This document shows, one piece after another, positions 29,010 to 40,754 of a DNA stretch of 45,888 nucleotides (position 1 is its first letter; each line of letters begins with the position of its first letter). A program made the translations under genes and the position numbers. The DNA comes from Purshia tridentata. Its lineage: Eukaryota > Streptophyta > Magnoliopsida > Rosales > Rosaceae. The stretch spans positions 1 through 45,888 of the forward strand of contig QANT01005909.1 in the NCBI GenBank assembly GCA_003254885.1, written 5' to 3'. The notes below the pieces were generated by a model that was not told the origin of the DNA, did no database searches, and saw nothing but the letters and a program-made list of their open reading frames with translations.

Positions 29010-31632
29010 TACGTAGCCTAAGGTTATATTTCTCTAAATTTTTAATCTAACATAACCCTGCACTCGAAGGCAAATTGTCATGTCAGATTATAGGATTTTA
29101 CTTAGGTTCTTTTAATTTTAGTCGTGAAGGTTAATCATATATAAACCTTACAACGTGACCAGATCAGTGTATGGGGAAACTGAGGTACTCATGGCTTAGT
29201 TATCACATCGTTCGGTTACCACTGATATGACCTCAATATTTGTTAATCCCTTTTTATAATAATAGTTAAATAAGCAGTATTTTTTCTATAACCACAACTT
29301 AAATAACATCAAATTAAATAAGCTGGGTTAAGAATTTACCACTTAAAGACCTTTTGAGGGTAGAGTGTCAGTACTACTAGACTTGCCAAGTAACAAGATT
29401 AAAAGAGTATAATTAACAAGAAAAAAATCTAAAAATATTTTCGCAAAACTTCAACAAGAATTATGAAATTACCTATAAAGTCTGAAAATGACTTTTTAAA
29501 AACTTCACCAAAATCTAGCCTCACACTACTAGAATCAAAGAGCTCATTGCCACGAACGCGTAGGCAAAAACCGATCATCAATCGGAACTCCAAAACTCAA
29601 CATATAGCTAAAACAAGTTTTGAAAAAGAGAGAGAAAGAGGAGAAAGTAGATAGAATGTATCTCTCGGAAAGCATGCACTTCTAAAGAACCAACTAGGAC
29701 TTGGCTGGTTTTCATAGAAAGACTTTTTAGTCAACTTAGTTGACTCAATGACTCACTACCAAGGTGGTGCATGGAGAGGCTAACACGTGGTGCACATGCA
29801 ACCATTCAATCGAATCTCCCATGCAAGATCCAGTGGCCCAGATCGTTTTTCTTATTTTCCTATTTTTAATTAATTCGATTAACTTCAAAAATTAACTCAA
29901 AATACTTAGACATTCAAAATATTACGAACGAGAGATGACTAGTAATAAATTATGTGGTCAAATTATGAATTTCCGTCGGAATAATTTCAGAAAATTAGAC
30001 AACCTTTAGAAAAAATAAAATAACTTAAGGAAAACGAAACTTAGAAAATTCAAAAAATAATCTCCTAGATTCGAAAAAATATGAGGCTCATGCCGCTGAA
30101 TTCTTGGGTGAAAACTCTACCTTTCTAAGGTATCACTTTGGTAAAAATTAAAAGTCAAAGTCAATATTGGTTAATTATCCAAACCATAGTGGAAAAGTAC
30201 GATTTTTTGCAAAATAAATTTCTAGAAAAATTCAAAAAATTAAGTGAACATCCCAAAATAAATTTGGAAACTCCCGATCTCACAATACTCATCTAGGGTT
30301 TATCCCTTTAATTCGAACTTAATCAGAACTGAGATCTAGTTTCCATTCATTTATTGGCCATGTATTACTTTGCTTTTATCTTTATTTAATTTGTCTTGAT
30401 TTCTCATTCTAGTCCGTTACTAAATTTGTAGTAGAAATTATCATCTTGGATTTGTGAAACAGATCTAGTTTGTTTGCACTCATTAGCAATTAATTATATT
30501 CTTTAGATTCATCATCAATATATTTATCATGATTAAATTCACGCTCAGGGCTAGATATGTAGTGAAGTCAAGACTACCATCTTGTATTAGCTAGATATGG
30601 ATGTAATCAGATTTGCCTTTATTTCTTAGGTGTATGTACTGCTTTCACTTTCATTTAATGTTACAATAGTAGTACTAAGCATCAAAGTCCTGTAATGTCT
30701 AGACAAGATAAAAAATCTTGGCAAAGTTATTCTCTTAGATCACAATCGTTTAATTTCTTTATTTTATTTTATTCTATTATTTTGACTTTACTGTGTACTT
30801 TTCCAAGTTTGAATTTTACTTGATGACACATCTTTTCCAATACGTTGATTGAATCTCAACCAAACACATGGCTAGAGACATTTTTTATCATAATAGCTGC
30901 ATGCCTTTTAATTTGGAATTTTTAGGGTCATATATTTCCAATAAGTTTCCGATAGCGCGCGGTGAAACTCCGGAATTTTGGGGAATGACAGATCAAAATA
31001 TCGTTGCTTGTATTGCCGGCGCAAGGCCCGGATTGTCGTCAACTAGTCACGGTAGAGGCGGCGGAGCCTGTGGCGGCACGGTAAGGTACATGTGGGACAA
31101 GAGTATATGCCCAAAACCAAAAGTCTATAATAAATAAATTTGTTTTCTTATTACCGTATTTAATTATTGTCTATTATAATTCGTACAATTAAAAACACAA
31201 TATTTTTCTCGTCCTGAAGCTTCTCTGTACGATTGAGAAGCAATAAAACGCAGAGTATTTACTATTAAATATATGCGATTGAGAAGGAACTAATTAATAT
31301 ATAAGCACCATGCGTACATGCACGTACGCCACAATGATCTATATGAAACATGATGAACAACTTTAACAGGCTGCTGCCTGTACATATTATATAGATATAT
31401 ACAAACCAGAAGACTAAAAACAAGTACAATTAAACAATAACTGATCATAGTTCAGTTATCCTGGCCAAAAAAAACAAAGATCATAGTTCAGTTATACATG
31501 CAGCATAATTAAAAGATCCAACATCACACATATATTGCAATTACGATTTATCAACTGTATATATCCATTTTTTTCTATTCGATCATCTCTCTAATAAAGG
31601 TGACATGCTACGCACTGATCGATAGTAACGAA

Positions 31633-32007
31633 CTAAACGTCATACCAGTACTGGCCCTCGTTGTTAAGCTTTTGTGCTCTAATTCTGAATTGAGTTTCTC
31701 TGAAATGGTTGACCTCTGTATCAAGAATGATCTTGTCCCCAGCTTCGAGCTTTTTGTTATGGACGAACTTGAGCCAACCCTCTGCCTGAAAAACGGGCTT
31801 CCGGTAACGTCCTTCCGATCGAACGGAGCAGCAAAAAGGCCAGTAAAAGCCAACCCCATCCACCACCCCAAAGTGGAGCTCATGACTGCCCTCTTCAAAT
31901 GCAGGAAGTATGCTGAGCCATTTCACAGGGACTATGAGTTTTTGCTCTACGTCAGTTGCGGTTAGGATTTTTTCATAGTCATGTGCTGCTACTACTACTG
32001 CTGCCAT
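31633..32007 (-). CDS. B3 DNA-binding domain protein, 124 residues (copy 1)
   Basis: A single-exon frame from the ATG at 32007 (context aacaATGGC, good for plants) to the stop just below 31636. Nearly the whole protein is one B3 fold: KILTATDVEQ (strand 1), LIVPVKWLSILP, a central F-x-W-P-F-C-C-S-V-R, then GWLKFVHNKKLEAGDKIIL (about residues 85-103) and the final TQFRIRAQ. The order K-x-L-T-x-x-D-V ... GW-x-x-FV ... L-x-x-GD-x-I is the plant B3 signature. Small single-B3 proteins occur in Arabidopsis among the little-studied B3 genes; they are presumed nuclear DNA-binding proteins. The motif evidence is strong but the target is unknown. An almost identical copy sits 12 kb away at 43598-43972. 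A conserved TATA-like tatttaaat lies about 50 bp upstream. Confidence 0.85.
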   Translation of the reverse strand: MAAVVVAAHDYEKILTATDVEQKLIVPVKWLSILPAFEEGSHELHFGVVDGVGFYWPFCCSVRSEGRYRKPVFQAEGWLKFVHNKKLEAGDKIILDTEVNHFRETQFRIRAQKLNNEGQYWYDV

Positions 32008-32057
32008 TGTTTAATTAGTGTTCTTAGTTAGTAATCATCACTAATTCGCCATGCAGC

Positions 32058-32066
32058 TATTTAAAT
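32058..32066 (-). promoter_or_regulatory. TATA-like box upstream of B3 copy 1
   Basis: tatttaaat (atttaaata on the gene strand), about 51 bp above the ATG. The same box and its ggacta flank are kept in copy 2 at 44019-44027. The distance is short for a TATA box plus leader, so the call is weak. Confidence 0.3.
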
Positions 32067-32497
32067 TAGTCCTAAGAAACTTTTTTTGTTGTTTTTTTTT
32101 TCAAGGAATTATTGCGCTGTCCTAATCAAGAGTTCCAAATTTTCAGCCTAGCCATAAAATATAGATTTCTGGTGGGTCATGATAAACCGTGGATTGTGAA
32201 TACTTTTGACCAGTGGTAGAATCTCTGGACAATTTTGAGAAACTTAGTTGAACAACAGTGGATTTTGCGATACAAAATAAAGTTTAAGAGTGAGACATAT
32301 ATATAAATAATTAAACTTCCAGCTGGGGCAATTTGAGAAAAAAATAAATAATTACTTTTAGGGCCCACATGCAAAATGAGGTGATAAAAGCCAGCTAGCT
32401 CACTTTTATATGGCGTATTAAACTATTCAGTAGTTCCAATCAGGCCCTATAAATAGTTGGTCAATCAGTTCCAATTTTAAAATTGCATAAAATGGTT

Positions 32498-33617
32498 GGG
32501 AGCTGATATTAGCACTCCACTTTTCAACACATACACTCCTTTTATTAATTTTAATGTTTTTATATCTTATTATTACTTTAAATTCCAGTACTACCCTCAA
32601 TAACCGATTCTTTAGCATTTTAGCTTCATCTGCTATGTTTTCAGTCTTTTTCTAGCATTGTCCTATATTGTCTGCACTTTTCTCTTTATAAGTGATTAAC
32701 AATGAATTAATAATGAATGATAAGATGAAGCAAAATCTCAAGGCCTGAGAGAGCTTCACTTTCATTAAAAACCCAGGTTTTTAAGACCACCATCTCATTT
32801 AAAACATAGAAAAAAACACTTTTATTTTAAATTTTTAATGAAGATGAAAGGGATGTAATAGTTGTGAGCGACCCAAAAAACTAAGATCAAGTGGTTCTAT
32901 TTCTTCTTCTTCATGGATCTTCTTATTACAAATATAACAGCTTTTGCACGTGGGTATATTACATACAGAGAAGAGAATTAAATTGTTCTTAACACAATTG
33001 TAATCTCGAAAAATAAGGACAAAGATGAAAGGTGTTTTTCGTCGCATTCTTCATTGCCATCAGAGGGTTTCATGTTTGATTGGTTCAAAGACCAAACAAC
33101 ACAAAGCAATAGAAGTTTTCTTCCCAACACAAATTTACCAAATAAGCAAAACCATAATCTTATTGACAAATAATAAAGGAAGAAGATGCCAAAGAGAAAA
33201 AGGAAGAGAAAGTAAATAAAATATGAGGATTATTAGCTAAGAACACAATACCCACAAAGAGGAAGATTAGAGAGTCTCTTGTGGATTATAATTTTGGCCT
33301 AACCTAACCTTGAGATTAGATGGGTGTATTAGCCGGTCATTCATTGCTAATCTTTCATCATCGATAAGAAACAGAGGAGGGTTGTGTTAATAGTTGGAAG
33401 TTTTGTTAATTGTTATAGTGTAGCAAGTAGAGGAGGACACTGTGAATAGTAGGTAGAGAACTAAAACGGGTAGAAGAAGGTGGAGCCCAAAAGTTACATA
33501 AAATAAAAAAGATATTAAGGGTAGTTTTGGAATTTAACGTAATAAAAAAAATTAATAACATTAAAATTAATAAAAGGAGTGTAAGTGTATAAAAGTGGAG
33601 TGCGTTTATCACCTCCC
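32498..33617. mobile_element. Non-autonomous TIR transposon, MULE-like (1120 bp)
   Basis: The left end gggagctgatattagcactc and the right end, read inward as gggaggtgataaacgcactc, continue into cacttttcaacacatacact/cacttttatacacttacact and ccttttattaattttaa, giving inverted repeats of about 60 bp. No target duplication is visible: the left flank is segmental-duplication sequence and the right flank is the inverted duplication of 24.5-25.6 kb, so one side was probably rearranged. The interior has no transposase; the frames at 32835-33219 and 33406-33612 are chance frames. Confidence 0.7.
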
Positions 33618-34595
33618 TTTACCTACTATATTGATAGAGAAAACTGAACAGGTAAGGCTCCAAAGTTTAAGAAAATAAAAAATGTAATAAAGTCAACAAA
33701 AATACGAATCTATCCTAAGGTATATAATCACAATCCTTTTATATAATCATACAATGCAACATATACACCAACAAACAAGCATAACTAGTCTATATTAATT
33801 TCATTACCTAATCTATAGGTAACAAAATCTTTACTTGTGTAATATCCCTGTATACAAATTCACTCAATTTCCAATCTTAAGCCATTGTTGTTCTTTCTTA
33901 TTCTCCCCATAAGATATACAAATCGACAAAAAATTCATAAAAGCATTTCATTAAGTATCTAAAGAATATCGTCTAACATACTCCAAATAGTCATTTAAAA
34001 TCTATACCCAACCTCCTCATGAGATGTATAAACCAGAGGCAACTTAAATGTACAAATTAAGTATCATCACCTTTAACACAGATAAAAAAGGATAGAAGAA
34101 TAAGAAACCTCTAAATCAAGTCAAATAAATAAGAAGATAATACCTTCAGATCATGTAAAGAAAAAAATGAGAGAAGGTGAAGAACAAGAAGGGGACATAA
34201 AAAATGAGAAAATTATACCTTTAAATCGGAAAAAAAAAATTAAATAAAAGAAGAAGATGGAAGATCCAACAAGAAGAACATGAAATTGGAGTTAACTCCA
34301 TTCTTGATGCAGCATTCGCCCCAGCAGTAAGTTTTCCTTCTAACTATGTGCAGCTTGCTCATGTAATAAATGTCATCGATTGTTTGCCCTGCGTGTGTCA
34401 CAAACTCAATCAGAGCTTTGTTTCAAACAATCTCATAAGCTATCCCAATACCTTGGCACATGTCAACACCAGTGTTCTAACAGTGATGCCAATTGGTTGT
34501 CTTGTGCAATTAATATTACAATATGTGGCAAATTATGTTGAGAATTTCAGATCCAAGAGCATCTTAGGCATGTATGATTTTTATCTAGTTTAACT
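33618..34595 (+). repeat. Inverted duplication, copy 2 (partner 24554-25609)
   Basis: Reverse-complement copy of the 24.5-25.6 kb segment, starting right at the TIR of the neighbouring transposon and ending after tatctagtttaact. It lies inside segmental copy 1 only; segmental copy 2 runs straight across the site near 44940. Confidence 0.8.
34348..34593 (+). pseudogene. Second copy of the unknown duplicated open frame
   Basis: The frame parallels 24556-24885: QLAHVINVIDCLPCVCHKLN through SKSILGMYDFYLV. The frame stays open upstream of 34348, but the Met of copy 1 (ATG) reads ATC here, so the N-terminal start is lost. Six residues differ in the shared 80. Function unknown. Confidence 0.3.
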
Positions 34596-34719
34596 TTCGA
34601 CATTTAGTCTTTTTGTTCCGTACACATGTGAAAAATAAAATTAATATATATACCACCAATTAATATTTGAAATTACATTTACCCTAGAAGCAGTTTAATA
34701 GTTTGAGGCCTCTTTCTTC

Positions 34720-35463
34720 GGCCCTGATTGGGATTGTAGTGAGAGACCCAAAAATTGTTGTGAGTGATAATTCTAGGTCACTCACAACAATTTTAATGTT
34801 TGGTAAAAATTCAAAACTGTAGTGAGTGACTATTTGAAGTCACTCACTACAGATATTCACTACAGTTTGAAATCTACTTTTCAAAACTGTAGTAAGTGAC
34901 AATTGTGGCCAAATTTATTTTTAACTAATCTATCCTCACTTTTTTAATAAAATGACAACCATTATCCTCTTTTTTTAACTATGATATATATGTATGATGT
35001 ATGTGATGGTGAATGTACTTTTAATATGTCTATTTTATATTGATATTACTAATTATGATATTTTATTTGTACCTTTAAAATTAAAATATTTTTACAAAAA
35101 TAATATGCATACTTATTTAATATTTTTTTTTTGTGGTGTATAATGTTAATGCTAATATATATAAATTTGTAGACTAAAAATTATAAACTAATAAAATGCT
35201 TTTTTTAAAAAAAATAAATAAGGCAAAAAAAACGTTTAGCATCATATCCATTTTAATAATTATGAACGGTTACAACAGTTTTATATTACAATTTACCAAA
35301 CACCTTCATACTACTTTTGTACTTACAGTACTTTTGAAAACTTAGTTTACTAAACACTCGACTGACATTACTTCACTACTGTATTACTTTACTGCAGTTT
35401 TACTTCATTACTGTATTATTTCACTGCAGTTTTTTCTCACTGCAATACCAAACTAAGCCGCCG
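34720..35463. mobile_element. MITE with subterminal palindromes (about 740 bp)
   Basis: The left end ggccctgattgggattgtag then tgag pairs with the right end, read inward as ggcttagtttggtattgcag then tgag, an imperfect inverted repeat of about 25 bp. Inside are repeats of ctgtagtgagtgac and its complement; 34817-34830 and 34839-34852 form a perfect 14-bp hairpin with an 8-nt loop. Flanks ctttcttc and ctttgttc are similar, but their register with the ends is unclear, so the superfamily (hAT or Harbinger type) is open. Absent from segmental copy 2. Confidence 0.6.
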
Positions 35464-35532
35464 TCTCTTTGTTCTTAGTTTTTCTACTTCGAAATCTTGA
35501 TTCACAACAATATAGTTTCATCTTGACTAACA

Positions 35533-35650
35533 ATGGCGATGACTTTGCCTTCACCTTTTCCTTTGCTCTCCAACATCTGCAATCTTGTAACTGTTAGATT
35601 GGATGACTCTAACTATGTAACATCGAATTTTCAGTTAGAGTTATTTGAAC
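35533..35650 (+). pseudogene. Start of a Ty1/copia-type gag, fragment
   Basis: An ATG with aacaATGGCG context opens a frame of about 40 codons with ICNLVTVRLDDSNYVTSNFQ, the opening motif of copia gag (usual form NLVxxKLDxxNYxxW). The expected Trp is Ser. The frame is then lost in segmental-duplication sequence. No protease, integrase or RT follows. Too short for a firm call. Confidence 0.45.
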
Positions 35651-35827
35651 ACTAATTAATTGGTCTTTTAATGAAAATTTTATAATTGCACTATATACAC
35701 ACATTTAAAGTTTAAGAAATGTAAAAAATTCCACCGTGCAAACAAAATTTACATTAAATTAAATTAAATAACACTTAGCTATACATATAAGGTAGCTTTC
35801 ATATTACCAACTAAAAAAGTTATAGAG

Positions 35828-36032
35828 TAGTTTTTAGAATAATGCTACACTTACCACATTTTCATACTATAATTTTATACCACTTTATGTGAAAATCTAC
35901 ATGGCATTTATAGATTAGACACTAAAAAAATAAAAATAAGGAAAAACGCTAAACGATACAATAATGACACATAAGATAGTATAATAAAAGTGGTATAAAA
36001 ATGTGGTAAGAACAATATTATTGTAGTTTTTA
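35828..36032. mobile_element. 187-bp MITE with perfect 9-bp TSD (element 35837-36023)
   Basis: TAGTTTTTA flanks it at 35828-35836 and 36024-36032. The ends gaataatgctacacttacca and, read inward from the right, caataatattgttcttacca are inverted repeats that continue into catttt and ataccactttta blocks. The 9-bp duplication points to a MULE-derived MITE. Segmental copy 2 has a single tagtttata-like site and no insert (near 45233), an empty-site control. Confidence 0.8.
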
Positions 36033-36630
36033 AGTTTAACTCTCTCCTCCTCTGACGATTATACTAAATAAAAAATAAAATTAAAAAAAAAACTTATATA
36101 TGCATCATTCCCTTTAACTTGGAATTTTTAATTTAGATCTCATTTTTCTGGTACAAGAAAGATGTTAAGCACCACATAAAATTGGGGCATGAAGTTAAAG
36201 GATGAAGAGTTCTATTATGAAAATGATTTTCTAATAGGTTCAATTCTCAATCTTAGCTTCTTAATTATATGAACATTTTTCTATACCCATCCCCAAGAAT
36301 TACCCACAAAGATTAATGCTAGTGCAATGATTATTTTATGGGTATTGATCGAGGAGTGAGAGTGAGCACTAGCTGCGCAGAAGAAAATGGTGGCGGATGA
36401 TAATGATTGATGCATGAATGCCCACTTTTGGTAGATTCTCATAATTAGTAAAACAACGCTCGTGGACTAATTAACAAAACATTACCAGGTCCACCAACTG
36501 GTGCGGGTTTCAAGGCCACAAAGTGTTTGCAAAACATTAGCACCGCAACTATTTGCACTCACTAAATCTTCTCAACACACACCTCTTTCTCACTAATTTT
36601 TTTAAAAATTTAAAATCTCTCAATACCAAA

Positions 36631-37238
36631 GTACCCTCATTTTATTACTCTCATCAATTTTCTCCCTACACACTCACTAAACATTCAAACAAGTACTACA
36701 CACCCCCATCACCCAACACATCCCAACATCCTCCCCTTCTCATATTTTTTTCTCCTTCATTTTTTCTTCTTCACCAACTGCAAATTTTTTTTATAGGTGG
36801 ATATTCGATGGTGGGAGAGGAGAGAGGGAAGAAAAGAGGGAAGGAGAAAGAAAGAGAGAGGGGAAGGGCTGCATGGCCACTAGGATGAGCGAGACTCATG
36901 ACTTGGGCAATTGGAGGATCTGTTTGAGCAACATCATCCACGTCCACTTGTTGTTCGTCACCTGCAATATTCACCTATGGTCATCAAGGGAAGCCAAGTT
37001 TTTAAGTGAATTAAGATAACCTTGCAATACCTATGGTCACTTGCAATACCCTTGATATGACCATGGGTATATTAAGATAACAAAGGACCACCCAGGACCT
37101 GCCCATGGATATATGATGACTTATAGCAATACAAAAGTTGACAAGCTTGAGACCGCACCACCACCTCCTTAATTGAGGTAATCAAAGTCTATACGTGCAG
37201 CACCTGAGAGGGAGAAAAACAACAATGTAGGGGTTAAC
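36631..37238. other. Intergenic stretch, purine-rich patch, no firm gene
   Basis: Contains a 60-bp purine-only-like run (about 36800-36860) and a minus-strand frame at 36974-36771 starting MNIAGDEQQVDVDDVAQ that I do not recognise. The remainder shows nothing. Confidence 0.3.
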
Positions 37239-39996
37239 ATCACTATGAGATCTCAAAAAAAATGATTATAATTAATTTTGGAGTAATTGTAATTTCAAGA
37301 TAATTACATTATTAATTTGGAGACACTGGAATTTATTTAAGGAATTTTGATTGTTAAATAGTGAATTTAAGGTCGTAGAAAATTAAGATTAATTGAGACG
37401 AGATCGTAAGATTTTATAGAATGTTTTTTGGACCTCAAAATTTATTTTAGTGATTTAATTGGATTTTAAGTATTTTAGTGGGCCATTGAAGAATAATATA
37501 AATTAGGAAATGCCCAGTCCTGATCTTAGTCTTGTTGGATAGGTTTCGACTTAACGAGCGCATAAATGAGAACGGAACGCGATTTGGAGTTACGATTTGG
37601 ATTTTATGGACGTTCAAAGTTCAGGGGCTTTTTAGTAATTTCACCCCAAGGATTTAAAGCCCAAAATCAGTTCCTTTTCTCCATCTTCACTTTTTCCTTC
37701 GCGAAAACACCCAACCTTCCTGAGCTTCTCTCTGTCTCTTGCCCTTTCCCTTCGCCGTCACTGTCGTCGGCGCGTGGGTGCGCGTCCGGCGGCAGATGGA
37801 GGAGATTTTTGGCTCCCCAAGATCGCCTCTCTCTCCTCTCTCTGTCCCCATGCCCATCTCTCACCAAGAAACACCGAGAATCCCAAATCCCAGCCAAAGA
37901 TCTGACTACCCTACTCACGGTGATCTTTCTTTTCCGACGATGACGCGACCTTTCACCTCCTGGGTTTTCTTCCCCAGGTTCCGACAAACCCAGCCATGCC
38001 CTTTATTAGCCCAACCAACCACTGTGCACGGCAAATGGAAGCTGTAAAACTCCGCAGCTTGTCGCCATCGATCCTGTTGATTCCGACGGCGGTTCGATGT
38101 GGTTTTGGTCTCGTTCTTCTCCTCTCTCTATTGGCACCAAATTTGAAGTCCAATTCCAACCCAAATCCCAAACCCTAACCTCGCCGCTGCCACTGTTAAT
38201 TTCTAGCGATCCCATCGGCGGCTGAACTTGAAATTGGAATATTCTCGATCCTCTCTTCGAGCTCTTTGAGCTCTTCGTGTCTGTGTTGATTTGGGTCTGA
38301 ACTTAATTAAGTTTCTTTGTTCAAGAACTATGCCACCACTGCCACCATCAGCTCCGCCACTGGTGGGGGCGAATTAAACTTGGTTTGGTTTTTGTTTTGC
38401 CTTATTGAACCTCTGTTAGTCAATTTCCAGCTTTGTTTGTGTTGTTATCTGTTAATTGTGTTGAAAACCAAACTGGGCAACCACCGTAGATGGTGGCTGC
38501 CGCTCGTTCCGATCATTTAACGGCCCTCCGATTACCCTTGTGAACTCTATTGGGTGTGGGTGTTGATGGACAAGTTACCTAGGCTTGGAAACTTTCGTTC
38601 TGATACCATTCCGATCACCGAAACCTAAACCAAACCTGAAACTGAACCACACAAACACAGTCCTACCCATTCGTTAAATCGAAACCATTTACCAAGGGAA
38701 ATAACCTCAGAACGTTAACCTTAGCTCTCGTTTACCAAAAGGGTATTTTGGTCATTTCACTGAACCTCGTGTCATCGATTCCAAAATAGGTTTGTCTCGG
38801 TTCTTTGAGCAACTCTAATCCATTTGTATTCAGATTAGACTCGAAGACGAAATCCTAGAAAGTAACCTTGGACTCTCGGTTTAGTTCAAGGGAATTTTGG
38901 TCATTTCAATTCTTAAACATTTGTGTCGTTAGTTTCTTACAAAGTTTAACCCTGAACGTTTAAGCTGAAGGTAAGGTTTAATTCTGTAAGTTTGTAAAAA
39001 TATTTGGATTGAGGAATTTAGATTTATTTTAAGACGTTTGGTTGTGTATTGGAATTAGGATTTGAATCCGTCAAGTGAATCGGTGACGATGGGATGGAAA
39101 GGACAATTTAAGATTTTCTTGAATGGAACTATTGGGTCAGGCTGAGCTTTGAAAACCAGGTAAGGGGATATGGAGAACCTTTAACTGCAAAGTTGATTTT
39201 ATTGAATCTTTGCTGAAAAATTGTTATATGTGTGCTAATACGTGACATATGAATTATATGAATTATTTGTACATTATAGGAATTATATTTTATTATAAAT
39301 TATGTATAACACATTTATATGAAGATGAAACATGAATCATTGAGAATGGAGCAGTGGTGAGTAGGGATTGGGTGTTGTATTTTAAATCCATAGTGTGCGC
39401 GGGGAGTGAAGCCCCTTCAGTTGCGGCTGATAAAACGATCTAACACGCCCAAGGTGCATTGGGACCTTCAGTTGCGACCGAAGTTAGGATATTTTGCATT
39501 TTAATTGCGGTTAAAATGAAGATATAATGCAATTTATTTTTCAATGGGTTTAACTGAGGAAGTGCAGCATAACATTCATGCATCACTAATATTATTTACA
39601 TGTTATATTATATGTTCATGATTGTGTGTTTTCACGGAGCTTCAATTTAATAAATTTTGTATGTAAAAGTCTTATGTCCCTACTAAGCCGTTGGTTTGAG
39701 CTCAGCCCCCCATAGATTTTGCAGGTATTTAATTGAGAGTTAGTACGAAGCCGAATAAAAAAAGTCTATGCGATTAAGCGTGACCCGAGGCTTGATTTTA
39801 GAGAGATGTAAAGGATAAGAGTATAGTTGATTTTGTATATTAAGCTTGAATTCGTTTGTAATAAGAAGTTTATTTTTAATTTATTTCAATTTCCATATCA
39901 CATTCTGGTTATAGAAGTTAATTCTATAATTAGAGTGTGATTCACTCCCTAATTCAGGATTTACTCTTTAATCCCGGATTGGGGCGTGACAATCAC
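37239..39996 (+). mobile_element. Solo LTR, third large copy (37244-39991, 2748 bp) with TSD ATCAC
   Basis: ATCAC lies at 37239-37243 and 39992-39996. The right end reads GGGGCGTGACA; the left end reads TATGAGATCTCAAAA, which looks like a TGTGAGATC start with G changed to A. TATA-like atttaaagcccaaaa near 37650 and a GC-rich CGCGTGGGTGCGCGTCC stretch near 37770 match the layout of the copies at 10720 and 18835, so they share an ancestor although the sequences have diverged. No gag-pol adjoins. Frames at 37566-38520 are chance frames in the GC-rich leader. Confidence 0.75.
39417..39518 (+). repeat. Three small hairpins with a common TTGCGR loop inside the third LTR
   Basis: 39417-39430: TCAG/CTGA. 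39466-39483: CTTCAG/CCGAAG with one mismatch. 39497-39518: CATTTTAA/TTAAAATG, perfect. All enclose TTGCGG or TTGCGA. Confidence 0.6.
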
Positions 39997-40754
39997 ATAC
40001 ATTCATTGTTCTCCCTTAAGGAACTCGTTACTAGGTTTGAAAATAGTAGTGAAAATATTTAATATGTATAAAGTTTATAGTGATCAGTTTAAAATTGAAT
40101 GTACAACACAAATTAGTTGCCAAGCTTTGTAAAACTACTAGCATGCTTATACAGCTTTCACGATACAGTTTTATGGGCCCAAGTTCATAATAATACATGT
40201 TTACCAGACGTAAGGGCCAATTACCCTCTCACAAAACATAACAAAGTCCTGCAGTCATTTGACCAAGACAGAATGGCAAAAGTGGCCATTTTATGGTTAT
40301 ACCGCCTAGACTGGCCTCCCAAGAAGGATAATCGACCAGTCCATCAATACAATCCCTCCGGAGGTTTAGGAAATCGAAACCCAAGGTCTATAGTAAGGGA
40401 CTTTTTACTCTCAAGTCAAACACAACAACAATATCACAGGAATATGCATAACAATTATTATTCTCATTATTATAAAATCAAGCAGATATGCCAATAAAAA
40501 AAATGCAGCATTATCACATAGTATTTAATATATATAATATATGTAGGAAAACCACTAAATAGGTTGTGTTGTTCCCCTACATGGTGTCCAAAGATCTTGC
40601 GTGTTCTCGAGTATAAATCAAGTTTCGCCACATCACAACGACCACTTATAGGTCATTGGAGTTCCTAGTTTGACAACAACTGATGTTAAAACTATCTTCA
40701 CATAAACCAAAGACCTTGTATGTTAATATCAGGTATAATTCAGAGGTTCGGCAC
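39997..40754. other. Unassigned stretch with an unrecognised 126-codon frame
   Basis: The frame at 40117-40497 (contains NPSGGLGNRNPRSI; begins at a TTG, not ATG) matches no family I know. The rest is AT-rich. It may be LTR or spacer DNA beside segmental copy 2. Confidence 0.25.

Larger units (their letters stand above)
29010..36630. repeat. Segmental duplication, copy 1 (partner 40755-45888)
   Basis: From aacataaccctgca near 29050 to the ctctttctcac region near 36590 this stretch parallels 40755-45888 in the same orientation. Shared landmarks are the agttgactcaatgactcac region, the gatcaaaatatcgttgc region, the B3 gene, its upstream DNA and the AT-rich distal part. Copy 1 alone carries the insertions at 32498-34595, 34720-35640 and 35837-36023. 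Apart from the B3 gene there is no convincing gene; 29010-31599 is AT-rich and non-coding as far as I can see. The partner continues to the window edge and may extend further. Confidence 0.85.

Noticed and set aside
30868..31137. 89-codon frame starting MARDIFYHNS as a gene
   Set aside because: The counterpart in segmental copy 2 (about 42690-42960) has indels and stops and no conserved frame, so there is no sign of coding constraint; no known domain.
31600..31965. Plus-strand frames over the B3 genes (also 43574-43930)
   Set aside because: They are the antisense of the B3 coding frame, which has the recognisable domain.
38599..38608. Primer-binding-site-like tctgatacca (complement TGGTATCAGA)
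   Set aside because: Ten bases match the initiator-Met site, but it lies inside the LTR, on the strand opposite to the LTR sense, with no LTR end next to it.
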